In this document: piece after piece, positions 63,301 through 64,000 of the stretch
Numbering within the stretch: position 1 is the stretch's first letter
How the letters are laid out: each line of letters opens with the position of its first letter
Position numbers and translations under genes: made by a program
Origin: Siphonodentalium dalli
Taxonomy: Eukaryota > Mollusca > Scaphopoda > Gadilida > Siphonodentaliidae
NCBI GenBank assembly: GCA_032622095.1
Contig: CP136069.1
Location: forward strand, 203,840,690 to 203,904,689
DNA length: 64,000 bases
Reading direction: 5' to 3'
The notes under the pieces: generated by a model
The model's database searches: none
Told to the model about the DNA's origin: nothing
Seen by the model: only the letters and a program-made list of their open reading frames with translations

Positions 63301-64000
63301 ATATTTTTTCACATTTACCCACTGTGAGTGCCTTGGGTCCCTTTAATAGTGGTGATGTTTATACAGAATTATATATTTATTACACATTTACCCACTGTGA
63401 GTGCCATGGGTCCCTATAATAGTGGTGATGTTTATACAGAATTATATATTTATTACACATTTACCCACTGTGAGTGCCTTGGGTCCCTTTAGGGGTGGTG
63501 TTTTTAGACTTTATATATTTATTACACATTTACCTTGGGTCCCTTTAATAGTGGTGTTGTTATACAGAATTATATATTTATTACACATTTACCCACTGTG
63601 AGTGCCTTGGGTCCCTTTAGGGGTGATGTTTGTACAGACTTATATATTTTTTCACATTTACCCACTGTGAGTGCCTTGGGTCCCTTTAATAGTGGTGATG
63701 TTTATACAGAATTATATATTTATAACACATTTACCCACTGTGAGTGCCTTGGGTCCCTTTAGGGGTGATGTTTGTACAGACTTATATATTTTTTCACATT
63801 TACCCACTGTGAGTGCCTTGGGTCCCTTTAATAGTGGTGATGTTTATACATAATTATATATTTATTACACATTTACCCACTGTGAGTGCCATGGGTCCCT
63901 ATAATAGTGGTGATGTTTATACAGAATTATATATTTATTACACATTTACCCACTGTGAGTGCCTTGGGTCCCTTTAGGGGTGGTGTTTTTAGACTTTATA
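60340..64000 (+). repeat. 66-73 bp satellite array, about 53 copies, continues past the window
   Basis: Units are 'acatttacccactgtgagtg' + 'cc(t/a)tgggtccctt' + one of three linkers: 'taggggtggtgtttttagac', 'taggggtgatgtttgtacag' or 'taatagtggtgatgtttata', then an AT stretch. The three linker types alternate and form higher-order groups (for example 62180-62950). ORFs of 60-100 codons reading THLPTVSALGP are repeat by-products. Confidence 0.95.

Noticed and set aside
60245-63853. Many 60-101 codon ORFs reading 'THLPTVSALGP'
   Set aside because: Satellite by-products. Frames break whenever linker length changes.

Overview
The window is from an animal nuclear genome. It has long introns with GT/AG boundaries, several families of short inverted-repeat transposons, minisatellite arrays and a 100-N scaffold gap at 49168-49267. 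The GGAC-rich 'gggccataactctg' repeats and a metazoan Ty1/copia element suggest a mollusc, probably a bivalve. That assignment is inference from recalled repeat style, not proof.

The main gene is an orthologue of MAP3K1 (MEKK1) on the minus strand. Twelve consecutive exons (48842 down to 14917) join with matching splice phases into 1011 codons plus a stop. They cover the end of the RING finger, the armadillo/TOG-like helical region, one large exon holding the end of that region plus a Ser/Thr-rich linker, and a complete kinase domain. The N-terminal part (first half of the RING, SWIM region) was not found to the right. A second gene on the plus strand contributes two phase-compatible exons (53718-53973 and 56314-56445) encoding a probable single-pass membrane protein of unknown family. 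Two weaker exon-like ORFs lie on the minus strand at 54950-55044 and 57336-57608.

The remainder is mostly repeats. 1-3440 is a large inverted-repeat element around a decayed minisatellite. 5.3-16.3 kb and 23.6-30.5 kb are dense in TTAA-flanked MITEs and hAT-like elements with 8-bp target duplications. 17.9-19.6 kb holds two minisatellites. 20.5-22.8 and 41.4-43.4 kb are two copies of one long repeat. 33.4-38.3 kb is an inverted-repeat element. 49.3-52.8 kb is a dead copia retrotransposon with its own nested insertion. 60.3-64.0 kb is a 66-73 bp satellite running off the window end.

The most unusual signals are these. (1) Exon edges have been tandemly multiplied: the MAP3K1 terminal exon six times, two MAP3K1 5' splice-site regions, and the 5' splice site of the second gene four times. 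Most complete terminal-exon copies differ from each other mainly at synonymous positions. (2) One 69-bp near-palindrome is shared, almost unchanged, by four MITE families with different terminal inverted repeats. (3) Repeats begin within 30 bp of most MAP3K1 splice donors.
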